Of a DNA stretch of 64,000 bases, positions 38,301-45,942 are shown piece after piece; positions within the stretch are counted from its first letter, which is position 1, and each line of letters starts with the position of its first letter. This DNA comes from Lentilactobacillus fungorum (GTDB lineage Bacteria > Bacillota > Bacilli > Lactobacillales > Lactobacillaceae), in NCBI RefSeq assembly GCF_016860605.1, contig NZ_BNJR01000010.1, positions 1-64,000 of the forward strand, in the 5' to 3' direction. A program made the translations under genes and the position numbers. The notes below the pieces were generated by a model. It saw nothing but the letters and a program-made list of their open reading frames with translations. It had not been told where the DNA came from and did not search any database.

Positions 38301-38616
38301 GATTGACGGTGGCACGAGTAATTTTGGCGGCTGCTGGGTTGCTTAAAGTGAGGTCTCGATGGGGTTGGATGCCACTATCGATGACGGCGACGACCATTCC
38401 TTGACCTTGATAACCTTGCTGCCAAGCTGCAGAAACGTTTCCTTTAGTTAAGGAAGCTTGGTTTGCCAAGGAAGCGTCGGTCGGCGTAGCGGCTGCAAAC
38501 GTGGTTGATGCTGTTGGCATTTTTAATGGTGAATAAACCCCAACAACCCCCAGGCCGCAAAAGATGGTTAATACGGTGATTAGCCGTCGAAATATTAATC
38601 TTGGTTGAATGTCCAT
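35356..38616 (-). CDS. Secreted subtilisin-family (S8) serine protease
   Basis: 1086 residues. A signal peptide (hydrophobic 12-30, cleavage probably near AFAA 39-43) is followed by the peptidase domain with Asp80 (VAVIDSG), His147 (GEHVAG), oxyanion Asn244 and Ser340 (SGTSMASP). The catalytic His-Ser distance is too short for the protease-associated insert of PrtP lactocepins. The C-terminal two thirds are beta-rich, Fn3-like domains (about 420-1080). No LPXTG or other anchor is visible at the C terminus (KVFRVFKTN), so it is probably released or held non-covalently. TAGGAGGCAC before the ATG. It follows tandem hairpin repeats B. Confidence 0.92.
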   Translation of the reverse strand: MDIQPRLIFRRLITVLTIFCGLGVVGVYSPLKMPTASTTFAAATPTDASLANQASLTKGNVSAAWQQGYQGQGMVVAVIDSGIQPHRDLTLSNPAAAKITRATVNRFIAEHGYGRYVSAKIPFTYDYVNHDNHHTNPDAQSSFHGEHVAGIIAANGSASQTNAQYVKGVAPQAQLLNMKVFGGFADEFPSDVSQAIYDAVALGANVINLSLGILVGNQSIVDQEQAAIHYAVDHGVVVTAATSNFGHAGSILADNNEDANSNQTTYEPINTGTTSNPAVSADAIAVGDENTALGAKSAMDPISGWGPTPQFDLKPDINAPGENIISTWQHNTLTSDSGTSMASPYVAGAAALVMQKLTRTQPNLHGRPLVAAVTAALMNAAQPMADSDYPGEIVSPRHQGAGQINVAHSLNLTGSATDANSGQGSVSLHSIGTNTNFAIKVTNYGNTPQTYTIDPGTPATETRELKPTGIGIVHDTPLIGASLKASTDTIEIDPNQSKVINFNLNIADLTPSNRQVEGYIAFNNTANASQTLRIPYYGYYGDPTTEQVIDKPANQSGSHFFGGYLLDDHNTPLGLSDRVSLASYVNAHPAVWDKLAAKIAPKKVAFSPNGDGQADAITPYIFAKQNLANVKVQILNPAGHVIRIVDQETNTTKSFHENGNAYNNDLTLSASMRLAPKKFAWNGTVYQQSFGKMHPVADGRYTYQIKTTNFNSGQHQVQTFNLPVKVDTVAPTISKISYQNGILAAHYADRGVGFGRLSAMRLTINHGSTIGIGLKSSGQDNWGVIRFRLPQKQRQSLAKQGGRLQLALADAADNTISRTFKVKPTINQNLPVSTQSGSKSLWRQETRDLPAMQSREPYALTTRFTKTPGIHFKHLNDNSLSIINADNPAYNATNHTLQIDGQVKQAHSKLIILANPNEASAKNRVHLTRNGNFQFKLPLHSPSQRGIGYLFKQTIKHKTYSYRGTLEVITDTTLPTLKLDQDDQATLNHQTGTYDVTTNQRQFTLSGTVDDNVDGYWLDINGNNLFHEQNNAGFNPLPSQTIANPHEAHHFSQTDNLQPGANYFTVVATDQAGNHVTKVFRVFKTN

Positions 38617-38633
38617 GAGTGCCTCCTAAGAAA

Positions 38634-39000
38634 GTGAGCGGAGCAAAGCGGTTAGAAGCTGGAGCCTAAGCCATCTTGGCTGAAAATCCCGGGCTTGGAT
38701 TTTTGGCCGAGATGGCTTAGGTGCAAGCTTCTGCTTTGCGCAACTGTCCTAAAATAGAGTGAGCGGAGCCAGGCGCTTAGAAATCGGAGTATAAGTCTCC
38801 TCTAACAGAAATCCCCGGGTTTGGGATTTTTGTTAGAGGTGCTTATACGGAGATTTCTGCCTGGCGTAGCTGTCCTAAAATGAGCGGAGTCAAGCGACTA
38901 GAAACCGAAGGTAAGTTTCCTTGCCGGAATTTCCTAGAGGTGACATTTTTGGCAAAGGTGCTTACGCACAGATCCCTGCTTTGCATAACTGACCCAAAAT
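38634..39000. repeat. Nested-hairpin repeat locus B (three units) upstream of the subtilase
   Basis: Units at 38634-38758, 38759-38880 and a degenerate one at about 38881-39000. B1 pairs AGAAGCT with AGCTTCT and CCATCTTGGC with GCCGAGATGG. B2 changes the outer stem to GCCAGGC/GCCTGGC, pairs AGAAATC with GATTTCT, and has inner arms CCTCTAAC/GTTAGAGG, the same as in A2 and C2. In B3 both outer arms have drifted and no longer match well. The array ends 18 bases before the subtilase start codon, and that gene's ribosome binding site TTAGGAGG resembles the unit end TTAGGACAG. Confidence 0.88.
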
Positions 39001-39052
39001 GAATAAATGCCCCAGCCCACTACTTTGACCAACTTGTCTAAAAAAACAATCG

Positions 39053-40519
39053 TTATTGCTTCAATTGAAACTTATGGTGGTCCTCAAAGAATTTGCCCAT
39101 TTGAAGCAATAAATCTTCACGGCCCTTTCGGGAAATTAACTGAATTCCAAGTGGGAGGCCGTTTTTACCGACGTGTGTGGGTAAACTGATCGCGGGTTGA
39201 CCGGAAATATTAGCCAACTGAGTAAATGGCGATAAAGTGAGTGCCGGCAGCCACTGATCCCAAATAATCTGAAGTTGGTCGGCTGGATCGTATGCTTCAA
39301 TGTTTTTCAGCTTAGCCAGGTTGTCATCCGAAACCAGCTGTGTATCAATTCTGGGAGCTTGATGGGCAGTTGTTGGGGTTAAGTATAAATCAAAGGCTTG
39401 CTGAAATTCGTCCATATCACTTGCAACGGTGTCCCAAAAGCTCAGTGTTTGACTATATTGAACGGCCGTCACTGAACGACCGGTTACGGCTAGCGCCCAA
39501 GTTAGTGGCTCAACGTGATCTTTGATGGTTTGGTCTGATAAGTGCATGTTGGCAAATAGGGTGGCAGTTTCTGCGGCATTCATGACGTAATAACTCTTCA
39601 TCAAGCCAATACCGTCAATCGGGGCATCTGCGGCCTCAACATTAAAGCCGGCATCTTCAAGAAATTGAGCGGCTTCTAAAACGGCTTGCTCAGCTTCTTC
39701 GGAGACGGGGGTGCCAACCGGTGATCTGGTCGAATAAGCAATTGTGAGATCTTGAGGGAGTTTGTTTAATGACGTCAAAAAGCTCTCCGATGGCTTAGGC
39801 ACTTGAAAGGGGGCAGCCATTTGAACAGTTGTCAGTGCATCAAGTAAATTAGCTGTGTCTGAAATATGTCGGGTAATTGCAAAGTTGATTGAAGCGCCTT
39901 GCCACCCGCGCCACTCGATTGGGCCGGCGGGAACTCGCCCCCTGGTTGGCTTAAGGCCAATTGCACCGGAAAATGATGATGGAATTCTAATGGAGCCGCC
40001 ACCATCATTGCCAGCAGCAATCGGCAGCCAATTATCGCCAACGGCAGCCGCTGAACCGCCTGAAGAGCCACCGGGTTGAAAATCAAGATTCCATGGATTA
40101 TGCGCATTGCCATATAATTTTGAATCCGTGACGTTTTTGAAACCAAATTCTGGTGCGTTAGTCTCACCAACCGGAATTAGACCAGCATTTAATAAGCCCT
40201 TAACAAAATTATTTGTCAAGGTCGCTTTGTGCTCTGCCAATAGTTGCGAGCTGCCAGTGTCGAGTTCGTCTTTGAATGATTGGCCAAGCCCCTTTAGCAG
40301 AATTGGCACGCCGGCAAACTTTTGGTCAGCATGATGAAATTGGTCGGCCATCTTAAGTGCCCGTTCTGGCCAAGTGCTAATGACAGCGTTTAGCTGGGGA
40401 TTTCGATCGTTAATTGTTTCAATTAACTCATTAACCAATTCTTTGCGGTCAATTTTACCAGCTCGAATCATTTTGGATAATTCGGTTGCAGAATAAGTAG
40501 ATAATAATTTATCGGCCAT
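39053..40519 (-). CDS. Amidase (amidase signature family)
   Basis: Hydrolyses an amide to acid and ammonia; the substrate is unknown. 488 residues, the usual length. The Ser-cisSer-Lys triad can be placed at Lys76 (PILLKG), Ser152 (GGSSGGSAAAV) and nucleophile Ser176 (DGGGSIRIP). The protein lacks the features of GatA needed for a GatCAB partner and gatB/gatC are not nearby, so a free amidase is more likely. It follows the RluA-type gene by 33 bases on the same strand. AAGGAG lies before its ATG. Confidence 0.92.
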   Translation of the reverse strand: MADKLLSTYSATELSKMIRAGKIDRKELVNELIETINDRNPQLNAVISTWPERALKMADQFHHADQKFAGVPILLKGLGQSFKDELDTGSSQLLAEHKATLTNNFVKGLLNAGLIPVGETNAPEFGFKNVTDSKLYGNAHNPWNLDFQPGGSSGGSAAAVGDNWLPIAAGNDGGGSIRIPSSFSGAIGLKPTRGRVPAGPIEWRGWQGASINFAITRHISDTANLLDALTTVQMAAPFQVPKPSESFLTSLNKLPQDLTIAYSTRSPVGTPVSEEAEQAVLEAAQFLEDAGFNVEAADAPIDGIGLMKSYYVMNAAETATLFANMHLSDQTIKDHVEPLTWALAVTGRSVTAVQYSQTLSFWDTVASDMDEFQQAFDLYLTPTTAHQAPRIDTQLVSDDNLAKLKNIEAYDPADQLQIIWDQWLPALTLSPFTQLANISGQPAISLPTHVGKNGLPLGIQLISRKGREDLLLQMGKFFEDHHKFQLKQ

Positions 40520-40552
40520 AGGAATCTCCTTTCAAAGTACGAGGGTTATCAC

Positions 40553-41458
40553 TCATAGTTGGTTTTGAAAATCAATGAAATGTTTTGGCAACGGTGCGGT
40601 GATTGTCTTGACTGTTTTTGAAAATGGCAGTAACAGTTGAACCTGCCATGAATGTAGTAATAAGAAATCGCTTGCACCACCTGAATTATACAGCGGATCG
40701 CCAACCAAGGGGTGACCAAGCGCTTTAAAATGGACCCGGATTTGGTGAGTCCGCCCAGTTTCTAGTTGAATCTTTAATAACGAATAGTTCCCTTTTTGGG
40801 TGATAACTTGATAATGGGTGACAGCCGGCACGCTATTTTGGCCGTTAACTTGGCGTTTACGTTTATCTTTTGGATCATGTCCAATTGGCAGCGAGATGGT
40901 GCCTTGGGTTGGCAGGCTGGTTCCCTGCACCCATGCCAAGTAGGTTCGCTTGATTTGCTTTTCGCGAATGTTGGCAACTAAGATTGGGACTACGACGGGA
41001 TTTTTAGCAAAAATAATTGCCCCGCTAGTTTGCTGGTCAAGGCGATGAATCATATATGGAACAGTTCTTTTAGGCGCTAAGTATGCGGCTAGATGATTGA
41101 TGGTCGCCCCGACTTCACCGGGTTGGTTAGGATGGGTTTTATCGCCGCATCGTTTATTAGTGACTAGCAGATCTGAGTCTTCGTATAAAATCATTACGTT
41201 GGCTGCTGAATCAGGTTTAACCTGGGGGAAAGGATGAGCAAAATCACTGGGCAAAAAGGTCATTTCGACATGGTCGTAGGCATTGACGGTAAAGTTGACC
41301 GGTTGATAACGACCGTTAACTAGGACCCGCCGAGCACGGCGGATGCTAAAAATGAGGTGGCGGGGTAATTGCCAGTAGTCTTTCATAAGTGATTTGAGCG
41401 AGTGCCGATCCATCCTTGGCGGCACGATTTCATGGTATTGCCATTGAGTAGGTTGCAT
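40553..41458 (-). CDS. RluA-family RNA pseudouridine synthase
   Basis: Converts uridines to pseudouridine in rRNA or tRNA. 301 residues; catalytic Asp141 lies in IHRLDQQTSG, and the GRTHQIRVHF...HPLVGDPLY block closes the domain. An S4-like N-terminal segment (about 15-80, RRARRVLVNG) is present, as in RluD-type enzymes. The position modified cannot be told from sequence. Probably co-transcribed with the amidase gene. Confidence 0.92.
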   Translation of the reverse strand: MQPTQWQYHEIVPPRMDRHSLKSLMKDYWQLPRHLIFSIRRARRVLVNGRYQPVNFTVNAYDHVEMTFLPSDFAHPFPQVKPDSAANVMILYEDSDLLVTNKRCGDKTHPNQPGEVGATINHLAAYLAPKRTVPYMIHRLDQQTSGAIIFAKNPVVVPILVANIREKQIKRTYLAWVQGTSLPTQGTISLPIGHDPKDKRKRQVNGQNSVPAVTHYQVITQKGNYSLLKIQLETGRTHQIRVHFKALGHPLVGDPLYNSGGASDFLLLHSWQVQLLLPFSKTVKTITAPLPKHFIDFQNQL

Positions 41459-41599
41459 GCGGTTATCCTCTTTAATGAAGTCGTTGAAACAAGCGGCTGT
41501 TAACAGCTAAACCAACCACTTTTGCTTATAGGGGTGGTCGTTGAGCTTAACAGCATTGTTGATGACTGTTTCTTTGTAGGCGATTAACGATGACGATAC

Positions 41600-41630
41600 A
41601 AAAGCTGGGACAACTATCGCTGTCCCAGCT
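41600..41630 (-). terminator. Terminator of the UspA gene
   Basis: A perfect 10-bp stem AGCTGGGACA/TGTCCCAGCT (41603-41612 with 41621-41630), with TTTTG on the minus-strand side. Confidence 0.8.
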
Positions 41631-41644
41631 CATTAATCACGCTT

Positions 41645-42115
41645 TTATTTGGTTGGCTTATTAGGCTTTTTTGAACGAACAATTAAGACATCGCACTTAG
41701 CAGTTCGCGTAACGTAACTGGTAACGGAGCCAATAATTAACCGTTCGACGGCACTTAAACCAGTCGATCCCATGACAATGACGTCGGTGTCATGGTCATT
41801 TGGAAATTCACGAGCGATAATTGGCTTTGGATTTCCGAAGCGAATATGAATATTGACGTCCTTAACGCCAGCATCTTCAGCTTCTTGTTGCATTTCCTTT
41901 AGTTTGTTTTCGGTATTTTCAGTCAATTTGAAAACAACGTCACCACTTACAGCACTCCCATAAGTCTGATTAAACTGGTTGACCTCTAAGATATTTAAAA
42001 TATCTAAATGGGCGTCGTTGGTTTTGGCAACTTCGATTGCTCGCTGCAATACGTGCTCAGTGACAGCCGAACCGTCAACAGGTACTAGGACGTTTTGGTA
42101 GTTTTGTTCTTGCAT
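41645..42115 (-). CDS. Universal stress protein, UspA family
   Basis: Cytoplasmic nucleotide-binding stress protein of 156 residues. The first strand NVLVPVDGS and the ATP motif GSTGLSAVERLIIGSVTSYV (G-2X-G-9X-G-S/T) are intact, so ATP binding is expected. AGGGTGATAAC precedes the ATG. Ends with its own terminator. A remnant of the hairpin repeat lies upstream. Confidence 0.92.
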   Translation of the reverse strand: MQEQNYQNVLVPVDGSAVTEHVLQRAIEVAKTNDAHLDILNILEVNQFNQTYGSAVSGDVVFKLTENTENKLKEMQQEAEDAGVKDVNIHIRFGNPKPIIAREFPNDHDTDVIVMGSTGLSAVERLIIGSVTSYVTRTAKCDVLIVRSKKPNKPTK

Positions 42116-42475
42116 GTTATCACCCCGTCATCGTTTTACATCTACTTAAACTATAACATTCTCCGGCTAAAATGTAAGCAAAAAAATGAGTGGGGGCAAG
42201 CGATTAGAAATCGGTATTATCTTATTAATAATGAAGTGTTCGGTGTATATAAACTGAAACAGTTCTCGGTGACCAATGGGTGGTTAGGTTATTTTGTGAA
42301 GTTATCAAGCAGTTTTCTCAAATTTAGTGGGGGTGTAACGCTAATTGGTAATTATCGTGGGGCATTGCCAACTTAAAATTGAAAAAATTGGAGTGCCCCT
42401 TTCTTGTGATTGTAATCGCTTACCTTTGGTGCTAACATTCTTTGTGAGTTAAAAAATGAAAAGAGGGTTTTGAAT
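42116..42475. other. Intergenic region with repeat remnant and CRE-like site
   Basis: 42187-42214 (GAGTGGGGGCAAGCGATTAGAAATCGG) matches the left half of the nested-hairpin repeat (compare B2) but has no right half. A 93-codon open frame runs across the region without a ribosome binding site or protein-like composition. A CRE-like site lies at 42410-42424. Confidence 0.5.
42410..42424 (+). promoter_or_regulatory. Possible CcpA (CRE) site upstream of lipoate ligase
   Basis: TTGTAATCGCTTACC fits the consensus WTGNAANCGNWNNCW except at the last base. It lies 52 bases before the lipoate ligase start, near the expected promoter, so carbon catabolite control is possible. Confidence 0.4.
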
Positions 42476-43489
42476 ATGTATTATTATGTCATGAAATCAA
42501 ATGATATTCGCCGTAACCTGGCGACCGAACAATACCTGATGAATGAAATTCAATTCGACGAACCGCTATTATTATTTTATATCGAAGGACCATGTATTAT
42601 CGTTGGCCGTAACCAAAATACGCTTGAAGAAATTAATAAAAAGTACGTTGACGAGCACGGCATTGTGGTTACCCGACGTCTATCGGGGGGCGGTGCGGTT
42701 TACCAAGACCTTGGTAACCTCTGCTTTAGCTTTGTGGTTGACAGTGACAGTGAAGAATTTGGCGACTTTAAATCATTTGTCCAGCCAATTGTTGATGCCC
42801 TGCACGACATGGGGGCAACTTCAGCAGAAGTCAGCGGTCGAAATGACATTTTAGTCGACGGCAAGAAATTCTCTGGCAATGCAATGTACACCAAAAATGG
42901 CAAGACGTTCTCCCACGGAACGTTAATGTTGGACGTGGACCTTTCAGTTATTCCAAAGGCTTTGGACGTCCCAGAAGATAAGATTAAGTCAAAGGGGATT
43001 AAATCCGTTCGTTCTCGAGTTACGAATTTAAAGCCTTATTTAGCGCCGAAGTATCAAAATCTCACTACCCCGGAATTCCGGGATCGACTGTTAAAAGAGC
43101 TGTTCCATGTGGATGATCTTGATCAGATTAAAGATAAGGCGTATCAGCTAACTGAAGCGGATCAAGATGGGATTGATAAGATTTTTGATGATTATTATAA
43201 CAACTGGAATTGGGTCTATGGCAATTCACCTGAATTTACCGTAAAGAAACGTCAACACTTTACAAATGGCACAATCGACGCGCGGCTCCAAGTTGAGGAT
43301 GGCAAGATTGAAAACGTTAAATTTTACGGTGACTTTTTTGGCCCGAAAGATGCCGGTGAAGTGGCCGACCAGCTAAAAGGCGTTCGCTTTGAACGCCAAG
43401 ATGTCGCTAACGTCCTAAAAGATATTGACACTAACCAGTACTTTACGGGAATCGCCAAGGACGATATTTTGGCAATGCTATTTGATTAG
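42476..43489 (+). CDS. lplA: Lipoate-protein ligase
   Basis: Activates lipoate with ATP and transfers it to E2 or GcvH lysines. 337 residues with the large N-terminal catalytic domain (RRLSGGGAVYQDLGN at about 67-81, NDILVDGKKFSGNAM at about 125-139) and a C-terminal accessory domain. I chose the ATG at 42476, 8 bases after AGAGGG; a TTG two codons upstream (42470) would touch the ribosome binding site. No lipoylated enzyme genes are adjacent. Confidence 0.92.
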   Translation: MYYYVMKSNDIRRNLATEQYLMNEIQFDEPLLLFYIEGPCIIVGRNQNTLEEINKKYVDEHGIVVTRRLSGGGAVYQDLGNLCFSFVVDSDSEEFGDFKSFVQPIVDALHDMGATSAEVSGRNDILVDGKKFSGNAMYTKNGKTFSHGTLMLDVDLSVIPKALDVPEDKIKSKGIKSVRSRVTNLKPYLAPKYQNLTTPEFRDRLLKELFHVDDLDQIKDKAYQLTEADQDGIDKIFDDYYNNWNWVYGNSPEFTVKKRQHFTNGTIDARLQVEDGKIENVKFYGDFFGPKDAGEVADQLKGVRFERQDVANVLKDIDTNQYFTGIAKDDILAMLFD

Positions 43490-43580
43490 CAAACTCACTA
43501 TTGCTTTTCGAAAAGATTCATTAGATTGATGAACTTAACTTTCCTAACTTAACTAAATAAGTTAAACTAAGACTGAAGGT

Positions 43581-43618
43581 AAAAGGATAAAATTCACAAC
43601 TGAATTTATCCTTTTTTT
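43581..43618 (+). terminator. Terminator of lplA
   Basis: AAAAGGATAAAATTCA pairs with TGAATTTATCCTTTT (one bulge), followed by a long T run. Confidence 0.85.
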
Positions 43619-43644
43619 CTTGAAAGCATAGGATAGGGGATTAG

Positions 43645-44082
43645 ATGAAAGCAGAAGAGAAAAAAGTTGTCTGGTGGGCGGTTGTATCTTTAGGGATGTT
43701 TTTAGTGATGAACTGGCTAATGGTTTTGCCGGTTATGAAATTACATGCGACGATTAAGCTGTCAGAAGCGTTCCAAGTGACTTATATTGCGATTGCCTTT
43801 TATGCGGCAACCCTCATTTTGGCCATCCTAAAAGTTAAGGTCAGCTATTATTTGTTGGCAGCCGTGGTTGCGATCTACACAGTTGGCTTTGTGGGCATGG
43901 CAAACGTGATGATGACCAATAGCAGTGCAAACGTGATTATTCGCGTACTGATGGTCGCAATTGCGACTGTGGGCATTACTGTTAATCTATATTGGTTTAT
44001 GCTGGCCTACCGGATGCGGGTTGTTTTACAAAAGGGCCATCGAGAAAAACAGGCTGAAAAATTAAAAGATCTAAAAAAGTAG
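43645..44082 (+). CDS. Small membrane protein, 145 residues
   Basis: Not recognised. Four hydrophobic helices (about 10-30, 45-62, 70-92 and 98-120) with a charged C-terminal tail (KGHREKQAEKLKDLKK), so the C terminus is probably cytoplasmic. ATAGGGGA precedes the ATG. The next gene begins 10 bases downstream, forming a two-gene unit. Confidence 0.7.
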   Translation: MKAEEKKVVWWAVVSLGMFLVMNWLMVLPVMKLHATIKLSEAFQVTYIAIAFYAATLILAILKVKVSYYLLAAVVAIYTVGFVGMANVMMTNSSANVIIRVLMVAIATVGITVNLYWFMLAYRMRVVLQKGHREKQAEKLKDLKK

Positions 44083-44092
44083 GTGCAATTAA

Positions 44093-44584
44093 ATGCAAAG
44101 AGATGTAGCAAGCTTTATCGAAGACGTGACTAACGAAAAGATTCCTGGAAAATCGATTTCTCAAAAATTGGCAGCAATTCTTGCTGATCCAGGGGCCGCC
44201 ATGCAGCCGGTTTATGCATTTGTTGAGGAACAACTTAATTTAGGAAAGCTCGGGTATGGTGAACTTCAGGTGAGTGATGTCGATGCGACGATTCGATTGG
44301 AAACCAACTTGATTAACTTACCATTACAAGAACCGGCCAGGATTTCTAAAATGATTTCTGATCAAGATGAGCTGGCAGTGAACGTTTATTTGGTTATCAC
44401 GTCGCCACTGGTGAACCAATCCGGGTTACGAATTGATGAAGTTGCCAGTGCCGGGGACTTTATTGGGCACGTTGATGATTATTCGAAGACGATGAATGAT
44501 TGGGTGGTTGAGAAGCTCACGGCCGTCCAAGCGAATTTGGCGGAAACAGCAAAGAAAAAACCTAAAGATAAGTCTAAGAAATAG
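44093..44584 (+). CDS. Hypothetical protein, 163 residues
   Basis: Not recognised. Soluble, with mixed helices and strands and a very basic tail (KKKPKDKSKK). No signal peptide. TAGGTGC before the ATG. It shares a transcript with the small membrane protein, so the two may act together at the membrane (inference). Confidence 0.65.
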   Translation: MQRDVASFIEDVTNEKIPGKSISQKLAAILADPGAAMQPVYAFVEEQLNLGKLGYGELQVSDVDATIRLETNLINLPLQEPARISKMISDQDELAVNVYLVITSPLVNQSGLRIDEVASAGDFIGHVDDYSKTMNDWVVEKLTAVQANLAETAKKKPKDKSKK

Positions 44585-44619
44585 TTGATGTTAACAATAA
44601 ATTGTGGCATACTGTTCTT

Positions 44620-44809
44620 GTGCGATGAGTCGAGAGATCACGCAGCATTTGCTGTTCGCGCAAGCGACTAGGTGATATTTTGAGCGGGACACAATTTAAG
44701 CACGGATTTGTGGTGCCTGACTTCGATGGATTGTGGAGTCTAAGAAGTCCATTCATAGCAATATGAGTGCCGCATAAGGGCCAGCTGATTTTTCAGCTGG
44801 CCCTTTTTT
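44620..44809 (+). ncRNA. ssrS: Probable small RNA, 6S-like
   Basis: TTGATG (44585-44590), 17-base spacer and extended -10 TGG CATACT (44608-44613) drive a region of about 190 bases without a credible frame, closed by a strong terminator (44776-44809: 13-bp stem, TTTT loop, TTTTTT tail). The ends pair (44619-44624 with 44771-44776), and the 5' half holds GTTCGCGCAAGCGACT...GATATTTTGAG, which recalls the GTTCGCAAGCG...GATATTT part of enterobacterial 6S RNA. 6S sequesters RNA polymerase in stationary phase. The class is not certain; an unrelated small RNA is possible. Confidence 0.5.
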
Positions 44810-44868
44810 ATGAAGTCATAAAAGAAGTTTTAGTAAATAACGCTTCATCCGATCCGTTGATTGTATCG

Positions 44869-45825
44869 TTAGACATTTAGGATTAACTTACCCACGACGT
44901 GTCCGGTTTCACTCAATTGATGCAGCTCACGGACATTGGCTACTGTGAAGGATAGCTGCTTAGCCAATGGCACTTTAAGTTTGCCAGCGCCTAATTGGGC
45001 ACTGAGTTGAGAGATGATTTCGTGGGCTGGGGCGGCATTCATCTTTTCAAAATAGACATGAGCCTGTTTGCTTAACTCAGCTGTTTGCGGCAACGTTTCG
45101 ACAATCGAGATGATCCGGCCGCTCGGCTTAGTGACTTTAAATGCAGCTAATTGATTTTGCCCACCGAGCGTATCGAACACTAAATCAACAGGATTAACTT
45201 CTTTGGTGAAGTCAGCGGCCGTGTAGTCGACGACTTGATCAGCACCTAATTTGGTAACAAAGTCAATGTTCTTTGTGCTGGTTGTCGTGATTACGTGAGC
45301 GCCGGCATTTTTAGCCAGCTGGATTGCCAGCGAACCGACACCGCCGGAACCAGCCAAAATCAGCACGGTTTGGCCACTTTTAAGCTGACCGGCGTTGAAA
45401 AGCGCTTCCCAAGCGGTGGTCCCGGCAAGCGACAGGCCAGCTGCTTCTTGAAAGGAAACGGTAATCGGTTTATGAGTCAGTTGATCGGCATCGATGGCGT
45501 AAAACTCAGCGTAAGTCCCGCGATTGCTGGGAGTCCCGTACCCCATAACTGCATCACCGGGTTTAAAGCCAGTGACTTCAGCACCCACTTCCGAAACCAC
45601 GCCAGCCATTTCCTGGCCAAGAATAATCGGAAATTTAAACGGGTATCGTTGTTGACGCAGGCCGCTGCGAGTCTTCCAATCAATTGGATTGACGCCTACG
45701 CTGACAACTTTAACTAACACTTGGTTGGCCTTAATCGATGGCAATGGTAGCGTTTGGGCAACTAGTTTGGATGCGTCGCCGTATTCATTAATAACAATTG
45801 CTTTCATTTTGTTTGGTTTAGTCAT
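44869..45825 (-). CDS. NADPH-dependent quinone/enone oxidoreductase (MDR family)
   Basis: Zinc-free medium-chain reductase of 318 residues. The GroES-like N-terminal domain (about 1-125, GQEMAGVVSEVG) is followed by a Rossmann domain with AGSGGVGSLAIQLAKNAGA (about 158-176). Relatives reduce quinones or unsaturated carbonyls with NADPH. Zn ligands of alcohol dehydrogenases are absent. TCGAGGTGATTG before the ATG. It is divergent from the IscA-fold gene, which starts 118 bases away. Confidence 0.9.
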   Translation of the reverse strand: MTKPNKMKAIVINEYGDASKLVAQTLPLPSIKANQVLVKVVSVGVNPIDWKTRSGLRQQRYPFKFPIILGQEMAGVVSEVGAEVTGFKPGDAVMGYGTPSNRGTYAEFYAIDADQLTHKPITVSFQEAAGLSLAGTTAWEALFNAGQLKSGQTVLILAGSGGVGSLAIQLAKNAGAHVITTTSTKNIDFVTKLGADQVVDYTAADFTKEVNPVDLVFDTLGGQNQLAAFKVTKPSGRIISIVETLPQTAELSKQAHVYFEKMNAAPAHEIISQLSAQLGAGKLKVPLAKQLSFTVANVRELHQLSETGHVVGKLILNV

Positions 45826-45876
45826 TCAATCACCTCGAAATCATTATAACCGTGAATAAGCAAAGTTAAAATATAA

Positions 45877-45895
45877 ATTGTGTACAATCTAGTTG
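45877..45895 (+). promoter_or_regulatory. TTGT-GT-ACAA motif in the reductase/IscA-fold intergenic region
   Basis: AATTGTGTACAATCTAGTT is identical, over 19 bases, to 57021-57039 before the GPH symporter. The core ATTGTGTACAAT is an inverted repeat with a 2-base spacer, and TACAAT can act as -10. A shared regulator or only a shared promoter type is possible. Confidence 0.4.
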
Positions 45896-45942
45896 ACTTT
45901 ATCTGGGAAGGGCGTAACGTATAAAGATGAGGAGCTGATAAA

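Noticed and set aside
42095-42376. 93-codon open frame in the uspA-lplA gap
   Set aside because: No start signal; it runs from inside the start of uspA on the other strand across a repeat remnant.
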